From NCBI GenBank assembly GCA_946221915.1, contig CAMIKG010000036.1:1-48705 (forward strand): a stretch of DNA of 48,705 nucleotides, written 5' to 3'. The notes below the pieces were generated by a model, which ran no database searches, was not told the DNA's origin, and saw only the letters and a program-made list of their open reading frames with translations. This DNA comes from an uncultured Erwinia sp. Lineage in GTDB: Bacteria > Pseudomonadota > Gammaproteobacteria > Enterobacterales > Enterobacteriaceae. Below are positions 17,062 to 25,256 of the stretch, piece by piece (within the stretch, counting starts at the first letter, position 1; the number at the start of each line of letters is the position of its first letter). Made by a program: the position numbers and the translations under genes.

Positions 17062-18192
17062 TTACAGCTGGAAGTCGCTGAAATCGTCGTTATTGACTTC
17101 GGAGTCAATCTGACCGACGAGGTAGGAACTCACTTCCACTTCCTGTGGCGCGACCTGCACGTTGTCAGACACCAGCCAGGCATTAATCCATGGGATCGGG
17201 TTAGAACGGGTCTGGAATGGCAGATCGAGTCCCACCGCCTGCATACGGATATTGGTGATGTACTCAATGTACTGCCAGAGAATATCTTTGTTCAGGCCGA
17301 TCATCGAGCCGCCTTCAAACAGATACTCAGCCCACTCTTTTTCCTGCTCCGCCGCCAGCACAAACAGGTCGTAGCATTCCTGACGACACTCTTCGGCGAT
17401 TTCCTTCATTTCCGGATCGTCCTGGCCGCTGCGCATCAGGTTCAGCATATGCTGTGTACCGGTCAGGTGCAGGGCTTCGTCACGGGCGATCAGTTTGATT
17501 ATTTTGGCGTTGCCTTCCATCAGCTCGCGCTCGGCGAAAGCGAAGGAGCAGGCGAAGCTGACATAGAAGCGGATCGCTTCCAGCGCGTTGACGCTCATCA
17601 GGCAGATATACAGCTGCTTTTTCAGCGCACGCACATCAACGGTAATGGTTTTGCCGTTCACCTCGTGGGTGCCTTCGCCCAGCAGGTGCCAGTAGCTGGT
17701 CATCTCAATCAGGTCATCGTAATAACCAGAGATATCCTTCGCACGTGACAGGATCTGTTCGTTGGTGACAATATCATCGAACACAATCGCCGGATCGTTG
17801 ACGATATTACGAATAATATGGGTGTACGAGCGCGAGTGGATAGTCTCGGAGAACGCCCAGGTTTCCACCCAGGTTTCCAGTTCCGGGATCGAGATCAGCG
17901 GCAGCAGCGCAACGTTCGGGCTGCGGCCCTGAATGGAGTCGAGCAGCGTCTGATATTTCAGGTTGCTGATAAAAATGTGCTTCTCGTGATCCGGCAGCGC
18001 CTGGTAGTCGATACGGTCGCGTGATACATCGACCTCTTCCGGACGCCAGAAGAAGGAGAGTTGCTTTTCGATCAGCTTTTCAAAGATGTCATATTTTTGC
18101 TGGTCGTAGCGCGCCACGTTTACCGACTGGCCAAAGAACATCGGTTCTTTCAGCTGATCGTTTTTATTCTGGGAAAAAGTGGTGTAAGCCAT
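17062..18192 (-). CDS. nrdB: Ribonucleotide reductase class Ia, beta subunit
   Basis: A 376-residue beta subunit that carries the diferric-tyrosyl radical needed by NrdA for ribonucleotide reduction. Counting the initiator Met, the iron ligands Asp85, Glu116 and His119 and the radical Tyr123 (in HSRSYTH) are all present; these correspond to Asp84, Glu115, His118 and Tyr122 in E. coli numbering. The C-terminal tail NNDDFSDFQL, which docks on NrdA, is intact. Start ATG 18192 gives the standard MAYTTFSQ opening; the reading frame extends further upstream but that part is spacer. It lies 52 bp after nrdA and 3 bp before yfaE. Complete, with no unusual residue. Confidence 0.98.
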   Translation of the reverse strand: MAYTTFSQNKNDQLKEPMFFGQSVNVARYDQQKYDIFEKLIEKQLSFFWRPEEVDVSRDRIDYQALPDHEKHIFISNLKYQTLLDSIQGRSPNVALLPLISIPELETWVETWAFSETIHSRSYTHIIRNIVNDPAIVFDDIVTNEQILSRAKDISGYYDDLIEMTSYWHLLGEGTHEVNGKTITVDVRALKKQLYICLMSVNALEAIRFYVSFACSFAFAERELMEGNAKIIKLIARDEALHLTGTQHMLNLMRSGQDDPEMKEIAEECRQECYDLFVLAAEQEKEWAEYLFEGGSMIGLNKDILWQYIEYITNIRMQAVGLDLPFQTRSNPIPWINAWLVSDNVQVAPQEVEVSSYLVGQIDSEVNNDDFSDFQL

Positions 18193-18244
18193 TGTGTAAA
18201 TCCAGTTAGCAGAGCGATGGCCGGGCTGACCCGGCCATCTGCGA

Positions 18245-20530
18245 TTAAATCTTACAGGCGCCGCTTTCGCAGCCATCATCCTGAATCGACGGGGCCAGAT
18301 CGTCCTGCGCATCTTCCGCGCCATCACGGGTGTTCTGGTAGTAGAGCGTCTTCACGCCATATTTATAGGCGGTCAGCAGATCTTTCAGCAGCTGTTTCAT
18401 CGGTACGCGACCGTTGTCGAAGCGTTTCGGATCGTAGTTGGTGTTAGACGAAATCGCCTGGTCGATAAACTTCTGCATCAGACCCACCAGCTGCAGATAA
18501 CCGTCATTATTCGGCATATCCCACAGCAGCTCATAGCTGTTTTTCAGACGCTCATACTCCGGCACTACCTGACGCAGAATCCCGTCTTTTGACGCTTTGA
18601 TGCTGATATGGCCGCGTGGCGGTTCAATACCGTTGGTGGCGTTAGAGATCTGCGAAGAGGTCTCAGACGGCATCAGCGCGGACAGCGTGGAGTTACGCAG
18701 ACCGTGGGTTTTAATCTGCTCGCGCAGGGTTTCCCAGTCCAGGTGCAGCGGCTCGTTGCTGATAGCATCCAGATCTTTCTTGTAAGTGTCGATTGGCAGA
18801 ATGCCCTGCGCATAGGTGGTTTCGTTGAACCACGGGCAGGCGCCTTGCTCTTTCGCCAGCTCGTTCGACGCTTTCAGCAGGTAGTACTGAATCGCTTCGA
18901 AAGTTTTGTGCGTCAGGTTGTTGGCGCTGCCATCTGAGTAGCGTACGCCATTTTTCGCCAGGTAGTAGGCGAAGTTGATCACACCAATACCCAGAGTACG
19001 ACGACCCATGGCGCCACGTTTTGCCGCCGGGATTGGATAGTCCTGGTAATCGAGCAGGGCATCCAGCGCGCGAACGGCCAGCGTCGCCAGCTCTTCGAGA
19101 TCGTCGAGGCTGTCGATAGCCCCCAGGTTGAACGCGGAAAGCGTACACAGGGCGATTTCGCCGTTTTCGTCGTTGACGTCCATCAGCGGTTTGGTTGGCA
19201 GCGCGATTTCCAGGCACAGGTTGGACTGGCGGACGGGCGCGATGCTGGCATCAAACGGGCTGTGGGTGTTGCAGTGGTCAACGTTCTGGATATAGATACG
19301 GCCGGTAGAGGCGCGTTCCTGCATCATCAGTGAGAACAGGTCGACGGCTTTTACACGCTGCTGGCGGATGCTGCTGTCCTGCTCATATTTAGTGTACAGA
19401 CGCTCGAATTCATCCTGATCGGCGAAGAACGCGTCGTACAGACCCGGGACGTCAGACGGGCTGAACAGGGTGATGTCCTGGCCTTTCAGCAGGCGCTGAT
19501 ACATCAGTTTGTTGATCTGCACGCCGTAGTCCATATGGCGTACGCGGTTGCCTTCCACACCACGGTTGTTTTTCAGTACCAGCAGGCTTTCCACTTCCAG
19601 GTGCCACATTGGGTAGAACAGCGTTGCTGCACCACCGCGCACACCGCCCTGCGAGCAGGATTTAACGGCAGTCTGGAAGTGTTTGTAGAACGGAATACAG
19701 CCGGTATGGAACGCTTCACCACCACGGATTGGGCTGCCCAGCGCACGGATACGACCGGCGTTGATGCCGATACCGGCGCGCTGCGAGACGTATTTCACAA
19801 TCGAGCTGGAGGTGGCGTTGATGGAGTCGAGGCTGTCGCCACACTCGATCAGCACGCAGGAGCTGAACTGGCGCGTAGGGGTACGCACGCCGGACATGAT
19901 TGGCGTTGGCAGCGAGATCTTAAAGGTGGACACCGCATCGTAGAAACGCTTCACGTAGTCCAGACGGGTGTCACGCGGGTAGCCAGAGAACAGGCAGGCC
20001 GCGACCAGAATGTAGAGGAACTGCGCGCTTTCGTAGATTTCGCCGCTAACGCGGTTCTGCGCCAGGTATTTGCCTTCCAGCTGCTTCACCGCTGCGTAGG
20101 AGAAGTTCATATCGCGCCAGTGGTCGATAAAGTCGTCCATCTGCGCGAACTCTTCTTCGCTGTAATCTTCCAGCAGATGGCGGTCATATTTACCCATGTC
20201 GACCATACGTTTGACCTGGTCGATCAGTTTTGGCGGTTCAAACTGACCGTAGGCTTTTTTACGCAGGTGGAAGATCGCCAGGCGCGCCGCCATGTACTGA
20301 TAGTCAGGCGCATCGCGCGAGATCAGGTCCGCTGCCGCTTTGATGATAGTTTCATGGATGTCGGACGTTTTAATGCCATCGTAGAACTGAATATGTGAAC
20401 GCAGTTCCACCTGAGACACGGAGACGTTTTGCAGGCCTTCTGCCGCCCAGTCGAGCACCCGGTGGATTTTATCAAGATTAATGCGCTCAGTGCGGCCATC
20501 GCGTTTAGTGACGAGCAGACTCTGGTTCAT
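18245..20530 (-). CDS. nrdA: Ribonucleotide reductase class Ia, alpha subunit
   Basis: A 761-residue catalytic subunit, the same length as E. coli NrdA. It reduces ribonucleoside diphosphates to deoxyribonucleotides. The N-terminal ATP-cone (LLVTKRDGRTERINLDKIHRV) is present for overall activity control. The active site shows SNLCLEIALP with Cys439 and Glu441, and the C-terminal swinging pair Cys754/Cys759 in DDGCESGACKI is intact. Start ATG 20530 gives MNQSLLVTKRDG and the exact family length; an in-frame upstream Met at 20554 is rejected. It is the first gene of nrdA-nrdB-yfaE. Expression is probably tied to replication and nucleotide status through DnaA and NrdR sites just upstream. Confidence 0.98.
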   Translation of the reverse strand: MNQSLLVTKRDGRTERINLDKIHRVLDWAAEGLQNVSVSQVELRSHIQFYDGIKTSDIHETIIKAAADLISRDAPDYQYMAARLAIFHLRKKAYGQFEPPKLIDQVKRMVDMGKYDRHLLEDYSEEEFAQMDDFIDHWRDMNFSYAAVKQLEGKYLAQNRVSGEIYESAQFLYILVAACLFSGYPRDTRLDYVKRFYDAVSTFKISLPTPIMSGVRTPTRQFSSCVLIECGDSLDSINATSSSIVKYVSQRAGIGINAGRIRALGSPIRGGEAFHTGCIPFYKHFQTAVKSCSQGGVRGGAATLFYPMWHLEVESLLVLKNNRGVEGNRVRHMDYGVQINKLMYQRLLKGQDITLFSPSDVPGLYDAFFADQDEFERLYTKYEQDSSIRQQRVKAVDLFSLMMQERASTGRIYIQNVDHCNTHSPFDASIAPVRQSNLCLEIALPTKPLMDVNDENGEIALCTLSAFNLGAIDSLDDLEELATLAVRALDALLDYQDYPIPAAKRGAMGRRTLGIGVINFAYYLAKNGVRYSDGSANNLTHKTFEAIQYYLLKASNELAKEQGACPWFNETTYAQGILPIDTYKKDLDAISNEPLHLDWETLREQIKTHGLRNSTLSALMPSETSSQISNATNGIEPPRGHISIKASKDGILRQVVPEYERLKNSYELLWDMPNNDGYLQLVGLMQKFIDQAISSNTNYDPKRFDNGRVPMKQLLKDLLTAYKYGVKTLYYQNTRDGAEDAQDDLAPSIQDDGCESGACKI

Positions 20531-20566
20531 GTGGCGTTTTACCTGTCCTTGCAAATTATCCCCGGT

Positions 20567-20622
20567 TTATACACAGAAATCTCGCTGTGAGTAACTCTGT
20601 GGATAAACACTATATATAGGGG
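20567..20622 (-). promoter_or_regulatory. nrdA control region: two DnaA boxes and NrdR-like box
   Basis: TTATACACA (20567-20575) matches the DnaA box consensus TTATNCACA, and TGTGGATAA (20598-20606) is the exact reverse complement of the strong box TTATCCACA, so two boxes face each other 22 bp apart. Immediately beside the second is ACACTATATATAGGGG (20607-20622), whose left half fits the NrdR box consensus. DnaA and NrdR control of nrdAB is established in E. coli. The second NrdR box normally required was not clearly found. Confidence 0.7.
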
Positions 20623-21101
20623 GGCGGGGGTGGAGATGTAACTAGATGGTGAGTATTCTAGTAACTTATACGCACATAACAAGTGTTGATTTTCGATCGA
20701 TTTTCCGCTCCGCCGACTGGCTTTTTTCTTAATGCCAGTTGTTGCAAGGCTCGTCGCGCTGTCAATGCTGAAGTGAAAAAAATCAAAATTTTGATCGACC
20801 GCTGATTTTCTGTCCATCCGCCATTTTTGCGACATTTTTTTCGGGTAAAAAGCGCCTTCACGCTGTGATTTGCATCGCATCGCGGCTCAGAAAATGGCGA
20901 TTCTTTTGATCGCTTTAAGCACCCTATAACTGGAAAGGGGGCAGGTACAGGACGAAAAAGATCTGGCTACGGCGGGTAAAATAAGAAAGTCCTGTGACGG
21001 AAAGATGTCAGAAAGGGGTAATAGCGCGAGGGGCAGCCATGCATAACTTCAGAGCGTGATGTCTCTGAAACACAGGCAGCAACATATCAGCCTAATGCGC
21101 A
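20623..21101. other. Intergenic region between nrdA and ubiG, no gene seen
   Basis: About 480 bp without a supported gene. In E. coli the autotransporter gene yfaL lies between ubiG and nrdA; nothing resembling it remains here. It includes an inverted repeat ACTAGA...TCTAGT (about 20641-20662), an A/T-rich stretch around 20775-20850, and a 7-bp hairpin TTCAGAG/CTCTGAA at 21048-21069. Upstream nrdA promoter elements may extend into it. Confidence 0.6.
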
Positions 21102-21202
21102 GGGAACCCGGTCAGCGGAGGAAAGCGTCCCGCGCCATGGACGGCGCGGGCCGAGCGGTCATGGATGACGCAAAGCGACTTTCCGGAGCTGACCGGGCTC
21201 CC
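21102..21202. repeat. Structured ~100-bp dispersed repeat, copy 1
   Basis: A 101-bp element after ubiG. Outer arms GGGAACCCGGTCAGC (21102-21116) and GCTGACCGGGCTCCC (21188-21202) pair with one mismatch; then GGA faces GGA; then GGAAAG (21120-21125) pairs with CTTTCC (21179-21184). Inside are two hairpins: CCCGCGCC/GGCGCGGG (21129-21136/21143-21150) and GTCAT-GG-ATGAC (21158-21169). 21111-21156 is identical, in inverted orientation, to 25023-25068. Confidence 0.85.
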
Positions 21203-21279
21203 TGAGCGGTCACCGTTCTAAAAGCGACTTCCCTGAACCGGGCGCAGAGCTTAAAGCGCCACCCTCAGGATAAAAGGCG

Positions 21280-22017
21280 TTACGCCTGCGGCTCAATCAC
21301 GCTGTGGGTATGAATCATATAGTTCACATCCACGCCCGCGCCGAGACGGAATTTATTGGTCAGCGGGTTGTAGTGCAAACCCGTCATATGCTGTTCGCGC
21401 AGCGGCGTCTCATCCACCCAGTTCAGCAGCTCAGCGGGACGGATAAACTTCTTAATATCATGTGTGCCGCGCGGCACCATGCGCAGCACATACTCTGCGC
21501 CGACAATCGCCATCAGCCACGCTTTGCTGTTGCGGTTAATGGTGGAGAAAAACACCTCGCCGCCCGGTTTAACCAGACGCGCACAGGCATGCACCACGGA
21601 ACGCGGGTCCGGCACATGCTCCAGCATCTCCATGCAGGTCACCACGTCATACTGACCGGCGAACTGTTCCGCATGCTCTTCCACCGTCTGCTGGATGTAA
21701 TCGACTTTTACACCGCTTTCCAGCGCGTGCAGGCGCGCCACTTCCAGCGGTTCAGCGCCCATATCCAGCCCGGTCACCACCGCGCCTTCACGCGCCATGC
21801 TTTCGGCGAGGATGCCGCCGCCACAGCCGACATCCAGCACCTTTTTGCCGTACAGACCATCGGCGTGCTGCGCGATCCAGCCCAGACGCAGCGGATTAAT
21901 ACGGTGTAAGGGTTTGAATTCGCCTTCCAAATCCCACCAGCGCGAAGCGACCGCTTCAAATTTGGCGATCTCGCCGTGGTCGACATTATGGGCAGTGGGA
22001 TTGGCTTTGGTATTCAT
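21280..22017 (-). CDS. ubiG: Ubiquinone biosynthesis O-methyltransferase
   Basis: A 245-residue SAM-dependent methyltransferase that carries out both O-methylation steps of ubiquinone biosynthesis. Motif I VLDVGCGGG (SAM binding, about residues 60-68) is followed by the acidic loop GLDMG, VTCMEMLEHVPDP, and KPGGEVFFSTINR, all family hallmarks. The region KKFIRPAELLNWVDE is the segment linked to membrane-lipid contact in E. coli UbiG. Start ATG 22017 opens with MNTKANPTAHNVDHGEIAKF. It is divergent from gyrA with a 163-bp gap, the same arrangement as in E. coli. No change in key residues seen. Confidence 0.97.
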   Translation of the reverse strand: MNTKANPTAHNVDHGEIAKFEAVASRWWDLEGEFKPLHRINPLRLGWIAQHADGLYGKKVLDVGCGGGILAESMAREGAVVTGLDMGAEPLEVARLHALESGVKVDYIQQTVEEHAEQFAGQYDVVTCMEMLEHVPDPRSVVHACARLVKPGGEVFFSTINRNSKAWLMAIVGAEYVLRMVPRGTHDIKKFIRPAELLNWVDETPLREQHMTGLHYNPLTNKFRLGAGVDVNYMIHTHSVIEPQA

Positions 22018-22106
22018 TGAATCGGTGCTCCTGCAACAAAAGTTTGCGTTGAGTATACATCTTTATCTCCTGGCGGGAATAAAGCAGCGCTTAACGACGC
22101 TTTCCG

Positions 22107-22135
22107 TTCACCGCTTCGGCGCAATGTGATATACT
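22107..22135 (+). promoter_or_regulatory. Probable gyrA promoter
   Basis: An extended -10, TG-A-TATACT (22127-22135), lies 17 bp after a TTCACC -35-like hexamer (22107-22112; 4 of 6 consensus bases). It lies 45 bp before the gyrA start codon, leaving a short leader. The assignment is by inspection. Confidence 0.6.
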
Positions 22136-22180
22136 TTCGCACCTTTGAATCCGGGACTAATGTAGAGGGATAGCGGCTCC

Positions 22181-24817
22181 ATGAGCGACCTTGCGAGAGA
22201 AATCACACCGGTCAATATCGAGGAAGAGTTAAAGAACTCCTACCTTGATTACGCCATGTCGGTCATCGTTGGCCGTGCATTACCAGATGTTCGTGATGGA
22301 CTAAAACCCGTCCACCGTCGTGTGCTCTATGCCATGAACGTTCTCGGTAATGACTGGAATAAACCATATAAAAAATCTGCCCGTGTGGTCGGTGACGTTA
22401 TCGGTAAATATCACCCGCATGGTGACAGCGCCGTCTACGACACGATTGTACGTATGGCACAGCCATTCTCCCTGCGTTATATGCTGGTGGATGGTCAGGG
22501 CAACTTCGGTTCCATTGACGGCGACTCCGCTGCAGCAATGCGTTACACCGAAGTGCGTATGGCGAAAGTGGCGCACGAGCTGCTGGCCGACCTGGAAAAA
22601 GAGACGGTCGATTTTGTGCCGAACTATGATGGCACCGAGCAGATCCCTGAAGTGATGCCAACCAAGATCCCGAACCTGTTGATTAACGGTTCTTCGGGCA
22701 TCGCGGTAGGTATGGCGACCAATATTCCTCCGCACAACCTGACAGAAGTGATTAACGGCTGTCTGGCGTATATCGACGATGAGAACATCAGCGTTGAAGG
22801 GCTGATGGAGCATATCCCGGGCCCAGATTTCCCGACCGCCGCCTTTATTAATGGCCGTCGCGGTATTGAGGAAGCGTATCGTACCGGTCGCGGCAAGATT
22901 TATATTCGCGCCCGCGGTGAAGTGGAAACCGATGCGAAGACCGGTCGTGAAACCATTATCATCAACGAGATCCCGTATCAGGTGAACAAAGCGCGCCTGA
23001 TCGAGAAAATCGCGGAGCTGGTGAAAGAGAAACGTCTGGAAGGTATCAGCGCACTGCGCGATGAGTCTGATAAAGACGGGATGCGCATCGTTATTGAAGT
23101 GAAACGCGATGCGGTCGGCGAAGTGGTGCTGAATAATCTCTATTCACTGACCCAGCTGCAGGTTTCATTCGGTATCAATATGGTTGCTCTGCATCAGGGC
23201 CAGCCAAAAATTATGACGCTGAAAGAGATTCTGGAAGCGTTTGTGCGCCACCGCCGTGAAGTGGTGACGCGCCGTACCATTTTCGAACTGCGTAAAGCCC
23301 GCGATCGCGCGCATATCCTCGAAGCGCTGGCGGTTGCGCTGGCGAATATCGATCCGATTATCGAACTGATTCGTCATGCACCAACCCCAGCAGAAGCGAA
23401 AGCCGGGCTGATCGCACGTCCGTGGGATCTCGGTAATGTCGCCGCCATGCTGGAGCGTGCCGGTGATGACGCCGCGCGTCCGGAGTGGCTGGAAGAGCAG
23501 TACGGGATTCGCGATGGTCAGTATTATCTGACAGAGCAGCAGGCTCAGGCGATTCTGGATCTGCGTCTGCAGAAACTCACTGGCCTGGAGCACGAGAAGC
23601 TGCTGGACGAGTACAAGGAACTGCTGGAGCAGATTGCCGAGTTGCTGCATATCCTGTCCAGCGCTGAGCGTCTGATGGAAGTGATCCGTGAAGAGCTGGA
23701 GCTGATCCGCGATCAGTTTGGCGATGAGCGTCGTACCGAGATCACCGCTAACAGCGCCGATATCAATATCGAAGATCTGATCAATCAGGAAGATGTGGTC
23801 GTGACGCTGTCGCATCAGGGTTACGTCAAGTATCAGCCATTGTCTGATTACGAAGCGCAGCGCCGTGGTGGTAAAGGTAAGTCGGCGGCAAGGATTAAAG
23901 AAGAGGACTTTATCGATCGTCTGCTGGTGGCCAACACCCACGACACGATTCTCTGCTTCTCCAGCCGTGGCCGTCTTTACTGGATGAAAGTGTATCAGCT
24001 GCCGGAAGCCAGCCGTGGCGCCCGTGGCCGTCCTATCGTCAACCTGCTGCCGCTTGAGCCGGAAGAGCGTATTACCGCGATTCTGCCGGTACGCGAGTAT
24101 GCTGAGGGGCTGAATATCTTTATGGCGACCGCCAGCGGCACCGTGAAGAAAACCGCGCTGACCGAGTTCAGCCGTCCGCGCAGCGCCGGGATTATCGCCG
24201 TCAATCTGCGTGATGACGATGAACTGATCGGCGTGGCGCTGACCAACGGCAATGACGAAGCGATGCTGTTCTCTGCTGAAGGTAAAGTGGTGCGCTTCTC
24301 CGAGCAGGGTGTGCGCGCCATGGGCCGTACCGCTTCGGGTGTGCGCGGCATTAAGCTGGCGGAAAGCGATCGCGTGGTGTCGCTGATTGTGCCTCGTGAA
24401 GAGGGCGCAATTCTGACGGTAACGCAGAACGGCTACGGTAAACGTACCGAGACCAGCGAGTACCCAACCAAATCGCGTGGCACCAAAGGGGTTATCTCCA
24501 TTAAGGTGACCGAGCGTAACGGTCCGGTAGTCGGTGCAGTGCAGGTAGAAGACAGCGATCAGATTATGATGATCACGGATGCCGGAACGCTGGTGCGTAC
24601 CCGTGTCTCTGAGGTCAGCATCGTGGGCCGTAATACCCAAGGTGTGATTCTGATCCGTACTGCGGAAGACGAGAACGTGGTCGGTCTGCAGCGTGTGGCT
24701 GAACCGGTAGCAGAGGATGAACTCGACGCTATCGACGGCAGCGTGGCGGAAGGGGATGACGATATCGCACCAGAAGTGGACAGCGATGACGATGTTCCGG
24801 AAGGCGACGACGAGTAA
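22181..24817 (+). CDS. gyrA: DNA gyrase subunit A
   Basis: An 878-residue type IIA topoisomerase subunit that cuts and rejoins DNA to introduce negative supercoils together with GyrB. The catalytic Tyr122 is present in AAMRYTEVRM. The quinolone-resistance region reads HPHGDSAVYDTIV, with Ser83 and Asp87 both wild type. The GyrA box QRRGGKG, needed for DNA wrapping, lies in the C-terminal pinwheel domain near residue 561. The very acidic tail (EGDDDIAPEVDSDDDVPEGDDE is typical in form) ends the protein and is three residues longer overall than the E. coli one. ATG 22181 gives MSDLAREITPVNIEEELKNS. A strong terminator follows 21 bp after the stop. Confidence 0.99.
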   Translation: MSDLAREITPVNIEEELKNSYLDYAMSVIVGRALPDVRDGLKPVHRRVLYAMNVLGNDWNKPYKKSARVVGDVIGKYHPHGDSAVYDTIVRMAQPFSLRYMLVDGQGNFGSIDGDSAAAMRYTEVRMAKVAHELLADLEKETVDFVPNYDGTEQIPEVMPTKIPNLLINGSSGIAVGMATNIPPHNLTEVINGCLAYIDDENISVEGLMEHIPGPDFPTAAFINGRRGIEEAYRTGRGKIYIRARGEVETDAKTGRETIIINEIPYQVNKARLIEKIAELVKEKRLEGISALRDESDKDGMRIVIEVKRDAVGEVVLNNLYSLTQLQVSFGINMVALHQGQPKIMTLKEILEAFVRHRREVVTRRTIFELRKARDRAHILEALAVALANIDPIIELIRHAPTPAEAKAGLIARPWDLGNVAAMLERAGDDAARPEWLEEQYGIRDGQYYLTEQQAQAILDLRLQKLTGLEHEKLLDEYKELLEQIAELLHILSSAERLMEVIREELELIRDQFGDERRTEITANSADINIEDLINQEDVVVTLSHQGYVKYQPLSDYEAQRRGGKGKSAARIKEEDFIDRLLVANTHDTILCFSSRGRLYWMKVYQLPEASRGARGRPIVNLLPLEPEERITAILPVREYAEGLNIFMATASGTVKKTALTEFSRPRSAGIIAVNLRDDDELIGVALTNGNDEAMLFSAEGKVVRFSEQGVRAMGRTASGVRGIKLAESDRVVSLIVPREEGAILTVTQNGYGKRTETSEYPTKSRGTKGVISIKVTERNGPVVGAVQVEDSDQIMMITDAGTLVRTRVSEVSIVGRNTQGVILIRTAEDENVVGLQRVAEPVAEDELDAIDGSVAEGDDDIAPEVDSDDDVPEGDDE

Positions 24818-24838
24818 TCGTTTTTAACCGTCAAGATG

Positions 24839-24871
24839 AAAGGCCAGCGTATGCTGGCCTTTTTGTTTTTT
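24839..24871 (+). terminator. gyrA Rho-independent terminator
   Basis: GGCCAGC (24842-24848), loop GTAT, GCTGGCC (24853-24859), preceded by AAA and followed by TTTTTGTTTTTT. A textbook intrinsic terminator 21 bp after the gyrA stop. Confidence 0.95.
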
Positions 24872-24974
24872 AGCGGGTTTCAGGCTGTGTTGCGAAGATA
24901 GCGGTAGTGCCCAGAGGGAGCGTTTTTAATTCTTTGCCTTTTAAGGGCATCGCTTTGGGTTCGGTGATTGCTCA

Positions 24975-25077
24975 GGGAACACGCTCAGCTCCGCAAAGAC
25001 GCAAAAGCCGCCATCCATGGCAGCTCGGCCCGCGCCGTCCATGGCGCGGGACGCTTTCCTCCGCTGACCGTGTTCCC
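24975..25077. repeat. Structured ~100-bp dispersed repeat, copy 2 (inverted)
   Basis: A 103-bp inverted copy of the element at 21102. Outer arms GGGAACACGCTCAGC (24975-24989) and GCTGACCGTGTTCCC (25063-25077); inner hairpins GCCAT-CC-ATGGC (25010-25021) and CCCGCGCC/GGCGCGGG (25029-25036/25043-25050). 25023-25068 is identical to 21111-21156 in reverse complement, while changes elsewhere preserve pairing. It lies between the gyrA terminator and the hydrolase gene. Confidence 0.85.
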
Positions 25078-25181
25078 TTCGCTTTGAATTTGGGTGTTGC
25101 TGTCTGGTTTCTGGCACACTGTGCTTTACGTTTTTGGGCATCGGTTGGAGCGCCATACTGCTGGTTCTGGCACGGAATGCT

Positions 25182-25206
25182 CCTTCCCCCACCTTGTGGG
25201 GGAAGG
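25182..25206. repeat. Dispersed GC-rich palindrome, perfect copy
   Basis: Perfect 11-bp arms CCTTCCCCCAC and GTGGGGGAAGG around CTT. It lies 51 bp from the stop of the hydrolase gene. It is the cleanest member of the palindrome family also seen at 8, 58, 16657 and 30287. Confidence 0.75.
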
Positions 25207-25256
25207 CTGAGATGGGGGAGCTGCGACGCGGTATCGCTTGTCCCTTTGAGGGAGAA

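Noticed and set aside
19535..20398. 287-codon frame antisense to nrdA
   Set aside because: Shadow of nrdA codon use; no motif.
20623..21101. Remnant of yfaL autotransporter between nrdA and ubiG
   Set aside because: No reading frame or recognisable residue pattern of YfaL is left.
22421..22450. Quinolone-resistance mutation in gyrA
   Set aside because: Ser83 and Asp87 are both wild type.
23165..24640. 491-codon frame antisense to gyrA
   Set aside because: Complete overlap with a certain gene, low-complexity His/Arg/Gln-rich product, no ribosome binding site support.
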